From positions 1 to 10,664 of the forward strand of contig CANJXD010000162.1 of the NCBI GenBank assembly GCA_947478535.1: DNA of 10,664 nucleotides, in the 5' to 3' direction. The notes under the pieces were generated by a model that was not told the DNA's origin, did no database searches, and was given only the letters and a program-made list of their open reading frames with translations. The stretch comes from Acetobacteraceae bacterium (GTDB lineage: Bacteria > Pseudomonadota > Alphaproteobacteria > Acetobacterales > Acetobacteraceae). Shown in pieces: positions 1 through 6,407 of the stretch (the first letter of the stretch is position 1; each line of letters opens with the position of its first letter). Position numbers and translations under genes: made by a program.

Positions 1-1714
1 CGCTGCTTTCCACACCGCGCACCAGCCCGCGGCCCTGGCAATGCGGGCAGGCGACATAGGCGTGTTCGACAACGGAAGGGCGCAGCCGTTGGCGGGACAT
101 CTCCAGCAGGCCGAAATGACTGATCCGGCCGACCTGGATGCGCGCGCGGTCCTGCTTCAGCGCTTCCTTCAGCCGGCGCTCCACCATCGCGTCGTGCTTG
201 TTCGACTCCATGTCGATGAAGTCGATGACGATGAGGCCCGCGAGGTCGCGCAGCCGCAGCTGGCGCGCGACCTCATCGGCCGCCTCCAGGTTGGTGCGCA
301 GCGCCGTGTCCTCGATGTGCCGGTCGCGCGTGGCGCGGCCGGAGTTCACGTCGATGGCGACCAGCGCCTCGGTCTGATTGATGACGATGTAGCCGCCGGA
401 CTTCAGCTGCACCGTCGGGTTGTTCATCGCGTCGAGCTGCGCATCCACGCCATGGCGCGCGAACAGCGGCACGCCGTCCCGCACCGGGCGGACCTTGCTG
501 GCATGGGCCGGCATCAGCATGCGCATGAATTCGCGCGCGTCCTGGTAGGCGTCCTCGCCATCCACCAGCACTTCCTCGACGTCCTTGCCGTAGACGTCGC
601 GGATCGACCGCTTGATGAGGTCCGCTTCCTCATAGATCAACGCCGGGGCGGTGGAGGCGAAGGTGCGTTCGCGGATGCCGTCCCACAGGCGCAGCAGGTA
701 CTCGCAGTCCCTCTTGATCTCTGGCTTCGGCCGCGCCGCGCCGGCGGTGCGGACGATCAGCGACATGCCCTGCGGCAGGGATTGTTCGTCGATAATCTCC
801 CGCAGGCGCTTGCGGTCCGCCGTGGAGGTGATCTTGCGGGAGACGCCGCCGCCGCGCGGCGAATTCGGCATCAGCACGGAAAAACGGCCGGCCAGCGAGA
901 TGTAGGTGGTCAGCGCCGCACCCTTGGTGCCGCGTTCTTCCTTGACCACCTGGATCAGCATGATCTGCCGGCGCTTGATGACTTCCTGGATCTTGTAGTG
1001 GCGCAGGAAGCGCGGCGGGATGCGGCGTTCGCGCGCGTCATCCTCGGTGGTGCCGCCCACGGTCTCGGGCGGCGGCGCATCGGCATTGCCGACCGATTCG
1101 ACCTCGTCGCGGCTGTCGTCGCGGCTGTCGTCATCTGGGCCACGGTCCTCAGGCTGCCGTTCCTCCTGGCTGCCCTCTTCCCGGGAGAATTCGTCCTGCC
1201 CGGCTTCGGCGGAGACCTGCTCGGTCTCCATCGCCAAGGGCTGCGCGGCGGGATCGGCGCTGGGCGTCGCTTCGATCACCGGCGTATCGCCCCCGGTCGC
1301 CGATGCCTCGGCGGCGACCTCGGCCGCGTCCGCTTCGACGATCGCGGCTTCGATGGCGCCGGTCAGGGCGGCGTCGTTGTCGCGGGCGGCGTCCTCGGCT
1401 TCCTCGCGTTCGTCTTCCTCGCGCGCCTCGGCGGCCTGCATCTCGATCAGGCGCTGCCGGTCGGCGACGGGAAGCTGGTAGTAGTCCGGGTGGATTTCGC
1501 CGAAGGCCAGGAAGCCGTGGCGGTTGCCGCCGTATTCGACGAAGGCGGCCTGCAGGCTGGGTTCCACCCGCACGACACGGGCCAGGTAGATATTGCCCTT
1601 CAGGGGCATCCGGTTGGCGGACTCGATATCGAAGGCTTCGAGCCGGTTGCCGTCCAGCACCACCACCCGCGTTTCCTCGGGGTGGGATGCATCGATCAGC
1701 ATGCGCTTGGTCAT
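1..1714 (-). CDS. rne: Ribonuclease E, N-terminal catalytic part (runs off left edge)
   Basis: RNase E is the endonuclease that starts mRNA decay and matures rRNA and tRNA, usually as the degradosome core. The frame opens with MTKRMLIDASHPEETR, the usual alphaproteobacterial start, and GGAG lies 11 bases upstream at 1726-1729. The S1 domain (about residues 35-95 and 235-280) is split by a roughly 135-residue insertion rich in Glu, Asp, Ala and Ser. The 5'-sensor RTAG lies near residue 322. The catalytic aspartates are D455 (AIDVNSG) and D498 (IVIDFID), spaced 43 as in E. coli D303/D346. The zinc-link CPHC is C556/C559, matching E. coli C404/C407 shifted by 152. All key residues are present. 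The C-terminal scaffold lies outside the window. RNase G is unlikely because of the insertion and length. Confidence 0.97.
   Translation of the reverse strand, partial: MTKRMLIDASHPEETRVVVLDGNRLEAFDIESANRMPLKGNIYLARVVRVEPSLQAAFVEYGGNRHGFLAFGEIHPDYYQLPVADRQRLIEMQAAEAREEDEREEAEDAARDNDAALTGAIEAAIVEADAAEVAAEASATGGDTPVIEATPSADPAAQPLAMETEQVSAEAGQDEFSREEGSQEERQPEDRGPDDDSRDDSRDEVESVGNADAPPPETVGGTTEDDARERRIPPRFLRHYKIQEVIKRRQIMLIQVVKEERGTKGAALTTYISLAGRFSVLMPNSPRGGGVSRKITSTADRKRLREIIDEQSLPQGMSLIVRTAGAARPKPEIKRDCEYLLRLWDGIRERTFASTAPALIYEEADLIKRSIRDVYGKDVEEVLVDGEDAYQDAREFMRMLMPAHASKVRPVRDGVPLFARHGVDAQLDAMNNPTVQLKSGGYIVINQTEALVAIDVNSGRATRDRHIEDTALRTNLEAADEVARQLRLRDLAGLIVIDFIDMESNKHDAMVERRLKEALKQDRARIQVGRISHFGLLEMSRQRLRPSVVEHAYVACPHCQGRGLVRGVESS
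1104..1132 (-). repeat. 12-base tandem repeat inside the rne acidic insertion
   Basis: TCGTCGCGGCTG occurs at 1104-1115 and 1116-1127, with a partial third copy to 1132. It encodes the repeating acidic/arginine run DSRDDSRD in the S1 insertion. In-frame 12-base units change length without breaking the frame, so length variation among relatives is expected. Confidence 0.7.
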
Positions 1715-1815
1715 GGGTGGCAGGACTCCGCGCCGCGCCTGCCAGTCGGGAGGCGGCGGCGGTCGGGGTTGGCGGGGCCCGGGAAGCGACGGCAGCGCGG
1801 CTGGAAGTCGTCCAT
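1711..1815 (-). CDS. Possible 34-codon leader frame overlapping the rne start
   Basis: An ATG at 1813-1815 opens a frame beginning MDDFQPRCRRF. Its TGA stop overlaps the rne ATG as ATGA, an arrangement typical of translational coupling. The peptide is rich in Arg and Pro, with two cysteines and no recognisable domain. The nearest GAGG is about 15 bases upstream, which is too far for a good ribosome site. In GC-rich DNA a frame this short arises easily by chance, so I list it as a candidate only. If real, its translation would feed ribosomes into rne and make it sensitive to the leader hairpins just upstream. Confidence 0.25.
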   Translation of the reverse strand: MDDFQPRCRRFPGPANPDRRRLPTGRRGAESCHP

Positions 1816-1823
1816 GCGGCGGT

Positions 1824-1849
1824 GACCGGTCCTCTTCTCGGCGGACCGG
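1824..1849 (-). promoter_or_regulatory. Leader hairpin proximal to rne
   Basis: CCGGTCC (1826-1832) and GGACCGG (1843-1849) form a perfect 7-bp stem with a 10-base loop. It would sit about 110 bases before the rne start codon in the rne transcript. It overlaps the first copy of GACCGGTCC (1824-1832), whose second copy is at 1911-1919. It could therefore pair alternatively with the nested hairpin at 1879-1920. Confidence 0.45.
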
Positions 1850-1878
1850 CCCTGGGGGCACGATCCTGTGGGTTCAGT

Positions 1879-1920
1879 GGGACCGAAGTATCTGGGGAAG
1901 ACCCCAGACCGACCGGTCCC
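1879..1920 (-). promoter_or_regulatory. Nested two-stem hairpin in the rne leader
   Basis: The outer stem is GGGACCG (1879-1885) with CGGTCCC (1914-1920). Symmetrical 5-base internal loops (1886-1890 and 1909-1913) separate it from the inner stem TCTGGGG (1891-1897) with CCCCAGA (1902-1908), closed by a 4-base loop. All 14 pairs are perfect. In the rne transcript this would lie about 165-205 bases before the start codon. RNase E is known to autoregulate through leader hairpins in enterobacteria, so a similar sensor is a reasonable guess, but this structure does not resemble one I can name. Confidence 0.5.
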
Positions 1921-2392
1921 GGCGGGCGCGCCTCGCGCTGCCCCGGAAACCCTTCAATCGGCGGCCACCCGCTGAAAGAACCGCGTGAGCGGTCCAGGCG
2001 AGGGCGCCGGTCGCAGGCGCAAACGGGCGGGCGGCGTGCACACGGGGCACCACCCTCGCCCAGAGATGAACGGGATGGACGCGCCGCGCGCGCTGCGCCG
2101 GCGGGGTGGCGGCGCGGCACCTGACGAGCGCGGCGGCGGGGTGGACCCGCACGCCATGTCAGGACTAAGGCCGCTCCCGGGCTCCGCCCCCCGCGATGTC
2201 GCGGCGGGACTGCGAAGCCGGGCGGCCGCGCGAACGCAACAACCCTGCCGGCAGCAAACGCCACCGGGGCACCCCACCATAGGCGTTGCATTCCGTCACC
2301 ACAAGGCGCGTCCGCAGGGTGTCGGGACAGGCGGGGCACCAGGACGGGCCGCCCCGTGTTACAGTTGATGAATTGCCTCAGCAAACGGTGGT

Positions 2393-2455
2393 AAGTGCCG
2401 GGCCTGGCGTGTCATTCTGCGCAGCGCTGGCGCCGGGGGGCGGCTGCCGGCACTT
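2393..2455 (+). repeat. 9-bp inverted repeat in the amidase leader
   Basis: AAGTGCCGG (2393-2401) is perfectly complementary to CCGGCACTT (2447-2455), with 45 bases between. The second arm ends just before the run of seven G (2459-2465) that is the likely ribosome site of the amidase. It could be a leader stem controlling access to that site, or an operator-like element. Function is inferred from position only. Confidence 0.4.
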
Positions 2456-2477
2456 TTCGGGGGGGATTCCCGACACA

Positions 2478-3626
2478 ATGCTGGGTCGCCGCGCCCTGGC
2501 GGGCCTTGCGCTCGCCTTCGCCGCGCTGCCGCCTCCGCGCTCCGCCCTGGCCGCCGTCACCGGCGCCACGCTGGAGGCGGAGGGTGGCGTCGCGCGCCTC
2601 GTCCTGCTGCTGCCGCCCGGCAGAAGCTGGCGGGTTTCCGCATCCCGGCGGCCGGACCGGCTGCTGGTCGAATTTCCTGGCTCGCCCTGGCGCGGCCCGC
2701 CAAGCCTGCCCGCCGCCGGCCCTATTCGCCAGGCGCGGGTGGAGGGTGGGCGCCTGTGGCTCGACCTCACCGGCCCCGTTGCGCTTCGCAAGGCGGAAGA
2801 AATTCGCGGCCGCCTGACCATCGAGATCGCGCCCGGCCCCGCGGAGGCCTTCGCCAGTGCGGCCGCCAGCGGGCGCCCCATGGCCGAAGCCAGCGGCGCA
2901 CCCATTGGCAGTGCCCCCAATGGCCGGACCCTGCCTTTGGTGGTTCTGGACCCCGGCCATGGCGGGCGGGATCCGGGGACGATCGGCGGCACCGGCACGC
3001 AGGAAAAGCGCATCGTCCTGGCGGCTGCCGAGGAACTGAAGAAGGTACTGGAAGCCAGCGGGCGCTGCCGGGTGGCGATGACGCGCAGCACTGATCGCTT
3101 CGTCCCACTCGGCGACCGCGTCGAATTCGCCCGCCGGCGCCAGGCGGCGCTGTTCGTTTCCCTGCATGCCGACAGTGCGCCGGGCGCGCGCGGGGCTTCC
3201 GTCTATACGCTCGGCGACAGCTCGGATGCCCTGGCCGGGGCGCTGGCGCGGCGGGAGAACCTGGCCGACCGCGCCGGCGGCCTGCGTCTGCCTTCCGTGC
3301 CGCCGGAGGTGCAGGCGATCCTGCTCTCCCTCATGCGGGCCGAGACGCGGACCGGCAGCGCGCGGATGGCGCAGCTGGTGGTCGAGGAACTCGGCGGCGA
3401 TGTGCCGCTGCTGCCCAATACCCATCGCCAGGCCGGGTTCGTGGTGCTCAAGGCGCCGGAGATACCGTCCGTGCTGGTGGAGATGGGATTTCTGTCCCAC
3501 CCGCAGGATGAGGCCGCCTTGAAGCGGCCGGAACACCGGGCGAAGGTCGCCCGCGCGCTCGGCCGGGCGATCCAGGGATGGCTTGCCCGGGCGGAGCGGC
3601 CGCAGGCGCTGGCGGCGACGGGGTAG
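2478..3626 (+). CDS. amiC: N-acetylmuramoyl-L-alanine amidase, exported (AMIN + Amidase_3)
   Basis: This zinc enzyme cuts the bond between N-acetylmuramic acid and L-alanine in peptidoglycan, normally during daughter-cell separation. The 382-residue product starts with a signal peptide (MLGRR, hydrophobic stretch to about residue 24, likely cleavage after SALA at 25). An AMIN-like beta-rich domain follows (about 28-118), then an Ala/Gly/Pro linker and the Amidase_3 domain (about 152-372). Zinc ligands are H161 (DPGHGG), E176 (GTQEKR) and H230 (SLHAD); the catalytic glutamate is E335 (VEMGFLS). The segment near 250-315 probably holds the autoinhibitory helix of this family. The frame is open upstream to 2286, but ATG 2478 is preferred because it places the signal peptide at the N-terminus; seven G end 12 bases before it. 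PBP1A follows 135 bases later. Confidence 0.95.
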   Translation: MLGRRALAGLALAFAALPPPRSALAAVTGATLEAEGGVARLVLLLPPGRSWRVSASRRPDRLLVEFPGSPWRGPPSLPAAGPIRQARVEGGRLWLDLTGPVALRKAEEIRGRLTIEIAPGPAEAFASAAASGRPMAEASGAPIGSAPNGRTLPLVVLDPGHGGRDPGTIGGTGTQEKRIVLAAAEELKKVLEASGRCRVAMTRSTDRFVPLGDRVEFARRRQAALFVSLHADSAPGARGASVYTLGDSSDALAGALARRENLADRAGGLRLPSVPPEVQAILLSLMRAETRTGSARMAQLVVEELGGDVPLLPNTHRQAGFVVLKAPEIPSVLVEMGFLSHPQDEAALKRPEHRAKVARALGRAIQGWLARAERPQALAATG

Positions 3627-3637
3627 CGCGCCGGTCT

Positions 3638-3666
3638 CCTGGTCGGGCGGTCTGCCTGGTCGGGCG
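3638..3666 (+). repeat. 12-base direct repeat between amidase and PBP1A
   Basis: CCTGGTCGGGCG occurs at 3638-3649 and 3655-3666, separated by 5 bases. A weak hairpin GGCGA-TTTT-TCGCC (3663-3676) overlaps the second copy. It lacks a following T-run, so I do not call a terminator. The pair could be a binding site or a chance duplication. Confidence 0.4.
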
Positions 3667-3761
3667 ATTTTTCGCCTCTCCGGTGGTCCCGCTGCCCACG
3701 CATGGCCATCTTCGCGCCGCAGCATGTGCCACCGCGGCCGGGACAGTGTATGGAGCGCGCC

Positions 3762-6401
3762 ATGGATACCCCCGACCTCCGCGCCGAAGGGCCGATGGTG
3801 GGCCGTGCTCAGGCGGCCCCCCATGCACCCCCGCAGGCACCCGAACCCTCCCCCGAAGCCCCGCCCCCCTCGGGCAAGCGGAAGCGGGAGAAGGCGCCGC
3901 CGCGCCGTCGCAACTGGTTCTTCGGCACCATCGGCCTGATGGTGAAGTCGGTGCTGATCCTGGTTGTCGCGGTGGGCCTGGCGGGCGGCACCGCCGCCTG
4001 GGCGCTGTATCGCAACGCCACCGCGGACCTGCCGGATTACGGCTGGCTGGCGGACTACCAGCCCCCGCAGATGAGCCGCATCTACGCCGCGGATAGCCGC
4101 CTGATGGCTGAACTGGCGCAGGAACGGCGCGTCTTCATCCCGATCGAGGCGATCCCGCAGCGGCTGCAACAGGCCTTCGTCTCGGCCGAGGACCAGCGGT
4201 TCTGGACCCATCTGGGCGTCGATCCCATCGGCATCGCGCGCACGCTGGTGACCAATGTGGAACAGCTCGGCAGCGGCCGGCGGATGGGCGGTGCCTCCAC
4301 CATCACCCAGCAGGTCGCCAAGAACATGCTGGTCGGCGCGGACCGGACGTTGATGCGGAAGGTGCGGGAAGCCATCCTCGCGCTGCGGATCGAGGAGGCG
4401 ATGCCGAAGACCCGCATCCTTGAAATATACCTGAACGAGATTTTCCTGGGCCAGCAGGCCTATGGCGTGGCGGCGGCGGCGCAGAACTATTTCAACAAGT
4501 CGCTCGACGAGCTTTCCCTGGCCGAAGTCGCCTTCCTGGCGGCGCTGCCGAAGGCGCCCAGCAACTACAACCCCGTCCGCCATCCCGAAGCCGCCCGCGC
4601 GCGGCGCGACTGGGTGCTGGAACGGATGGCCGAAGACGGCGCCATCACGCGCGACGAAGCCGCCCGCGCCCGCGCCGAGGCGCTGATCCCGCGCCCGCAG
4701 CGGCGGCCGGACATGGTCCAGGTCGGCCAGCACTTCACAGAGGAAGTGCGCCGGGAACTGATCTCCCGCTTCGGGGCGGACCAGACGACGATGGGCGGGC
4801 TGGTGGTCCGCACCTCGCTCGACCCCAATTTGCAGGCGGAAGCCGAAAAGGCGCTGCGGACCGGGCTGCTGGACTATGACCGCCGCCGCGGTGGCTGGCG
4901 CGGGCCGGTGGCGCGCGTCGCCGCGGGTGCGACGGAATGGCTGCCGGCCTTGCAGGGTGTCGCGCGGCCAGCAGGGCTTCAGCCGGGCTGGCGCCTGGCC
5001 GTGGCGCTCGAGGTGCGGGACCGCGATGCGCGGCTGGCCTGGCTGGAACGCCCGGACCCTCGTACCGCGCCGCAGCCGCGCACGGGCACCCTGTTCCTGG
5101 AGGATGTGGCAAGCTGGGCGCGCCCGGTGATGAATGGCCGCATGGCGCCGCCGCTGCGCCGGCTGCAGGAAATCCTCACCCCCGGTGACGTGGTGCTGGT
5201 CGAAACCCTGCCCGCTGTGGCCGCCCAGGCTCGCACTCCGGCCCGGCCGGAACGCCTGATCCTGCGGCAACTGCCGGAAGTGGAAGGCGCCGTGGTGGCG
5301 CTGGACCCGAATACCGGCCGGGTGCTGGCGATGGTGGGCGGGTTTTCCTTCGAACGCTCCTGGTTCAACCGCGCTTCCCAGGCGATGCGCCAGCCCGGCT
5401 CCTCCTTCAAGCCCTATGTCTATCTGGCGGGCCTCGAAGCCGGCATCCCGCCGAACCAGCTTCTCCTTGATGCCCCGGTCGAGATCATGACGCCGCAGGG
5501 CATGTGGCGCCCCGGCAATTACGGTGGCGGTGCCGCCCAGGGCTGGGTGACCATGCGCAGCGCGTTGGAGCGCAGCCTCAACCTCGTCACCATCCGGCTT
5601 GCCCAGCAGGTAGGGATGCCGGCGGTGGCGGATGTGGCGAACCGCTTCGGTGTCATCCCCAACATGCAGCGCGTGCTGGCCATGTCGCTCGGCGCCGGGG
5701 AGACGACGGTGCTGCGCCAGGCCGCGGGCTATGCCAGCTTCGTCAATGGCGGCCGCCAGGTGATCCCGACGCTGATCGACAGCGTGCAGGACCGCCAGGG
5801 CCGCCTGGTCTGGCGCACCGATGCGCGGGAATGCAACGCCTGCGCCGGGGAACTGACGAATACCCCGCCCCGCCTGAACGACACGCGCCGCCAGATCGTG
5901 GACCCCGTGACGGCCTTCCAGATGACCAGCCTGTTGCAGGGCGTGGTGCAGCGCGGCACCGGGACCCGGGCCGGGGAAGGCCTCGGCCGCCCCGTCGCCG
6001 GCAAGACCGGAACGACGGATGACTACAAGGATGCCTGGTTCGTCGGCTTCACGCCGGACCTCGTCGTCGCCGTCTGGCTTGGCTTCGATGAACCCCGCAC
6101 CCTGCGGCTGCTCAGCGAGACTGGTGCGGATGTGACGGGCGGGCGCATGGCCGCGCCGATCTTCCGCGATGTGGTCGCGGCGGCGACGCAGGGGATGCCG
6201 CCCATCCCGTTCCGCGCGCCCCCCGGGGTGGCCCTGGTGCGGCTGCAACTGGAGAATGGCCAGTCGATCCTGGAAGCCTTCCGGCCGGGGACGGAAAACA
6301 GCGCCCGCCCGCCCAGCGATCCGCTGGCCGGTGCTGGCGGCGGCGGCGGTGCCGGCGGCGCGGCGGCCGGCCTCGACAGCAACCTTGGCGGACTTTACTG
6401 A
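3762..6401 (+). CDS. mrcA: Penicillin-binding protein 1A, bifunctional transglycosylase/transpeptidase
   Basis: This class A PBP polymerises glycan strands from lipid II and crosslinks their peptides outside the inner membrane. With ATG 3762 the product is 879 residues. A Pro-rich, basic cytoplasmic tail (1-60) leads to one membrane segment (about 62-82). The glycosyltransferase domain has EDQRFWTHLGVD (catalytic E143) and GGASTITQQ (about 176-184). An OB-like insert spans about 380-500. The transpeptidase has SSFK (S547, K550), SLN (S605-N607) and KTGT (748-751). A cysteine pair, CNAC (691/694), lies in the transpeptidase, and the tail is Gly/Ala-rich. GGAG at 3752-3755, 6 bases upstream, favours ATG 3762 over in-frame ATGs at 3702 and 3750. 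The product is complete with all active-site residues. prfB starts 6 bases downstream. Confidence 0.96.
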   Translation: MDTPDLRAEGPMVGRAQAAPHAPPQAPEPSPEAPPPSGKRKREKAPPRRRNWFFGTIGLMVKSVLILVVAVGLAGGTAAWALYRNATADLPDYGWLADYQPPQMSRIYAADSRLMAELAQERRVFIPIEAIPQRLQQAFVSAEDQRFWTHLGVDPIGIARTLVTNVEQLGSGRRMGGASTITQQVAKNMLVGADRTLMRKVREAILALRIEEAMPKTRILEIYLNEIFLGQQAYGVAAAAQNYFNKSLDELSLAEVAFLAALPKAPSNYNPVRHPEAARARRDWVLERMAEDGAITRDEAARARAEALIPRPQRRPDMVQVGQHFTEEVRRELISRFGADQTTMGGLVVRTSLDPNLQAEAEKALRTGLLDYDRRRGGWRGPVARVAAGATEWLPALQGVARPAGLQPGWRLAVALEVRDRDARLAWLERPDPRTAPQPRTGTLFLEDVASWARPVMNGRMAPPLRRLQEILTPGDVVLVETLPAVAAQARTPARPERLILRQLPEVEGAVVALDPNTGRVLAMVGGFSFERSWFNRASQAMRQPGSSFKPYVYLAGLEAGIPPNQLLLDAPVEIMTPQGMWRPGNYGGGAAQGWVTMRSALERSLNLVTIRLAQQVGMPAVADVANRFGVIPNMQRVLAMSLGAGETTVLRQAAGYASFVNGGRQVIPTLIDSVQDRQGRLVWRTDARECNACAGELTNTPPRLNDTRRQIVDPVTAFQMTSLLQGVVQRGTGTRAGEGLGRPVAGKTGTTDDYKDAWFVGFTPDLVVAVWLGFDEPRTLRLLSETGADVTGGRMAAPIFRDVVAAATQGMPPIPFRAPPGVALVRLQLENGQSILEAFRPGTENSARPPSDPLAGAGGGGGAGGAAAGLDSNLGGLY

Positions 6402-6407
6402 ACCCCC

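Larger units (their letters stand above)
1715..2477. promoter_or_regulatory. Divergent intergenic region between rne and the amidase
   Basis: About 760 bases separate the divergent rne and amidase starts. Long open frames exist on both strands, but their translations are Arg/Gly/Pro-rich with no domain, as expected for random GC-rich DNA. The most AT-rich patch is 2358-2396. On the minus strand it holds TTGCTG and TGTAAC 15 bases apart (about 2361-2382), a weak sigma-70-like match that could start rne and would give a leader of roughly 640 bases. On the plus strand TTGATG (2365-2370) could be a -35 element for the amidase, without a good -10. Other structure here includes the palindrome CTGCCGGCAG (2245-2254), a small hairpin CCGCG-ATGT-CGCGG (2191-2204), and the repeats listed separately. 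Promoter positions are inference. Confidence 0.45.

Noticed and set aside
41..1825. Plus-strand open frame of 594 codons
   Set aside because: It is antisense to RNase E, whose catalytic residues are all intact. The plus-strand product has no recognisable motif.
1985..2368. Plus-strand protein gene in the divergent gap
   Set aside because: The product is Gly/Arg/Pro-rich with no domain, no ribosome site is evident, and the composition matches random GC-rich sequence.
1149..2384. Minus-strand open frame of 411 codons covering the intergenic gap
   Set aside because: It overlaps RNase E in another frame, starts at TTG and gives Arg/Pro/Gly-rich low-complexity protein.
3663..3676. Terminator between amidase and PBP1A
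   Set aside because: The stem is only 5 bp, the T bases lie in the loop, and no T-run follows.
6300..6398. Frameshift or repeat expansion at the Gly-rich end of PBP1A
   Set aside because: Gly/Ala-rich tails are common in these proteins, and the frame closes normally next to prfB.
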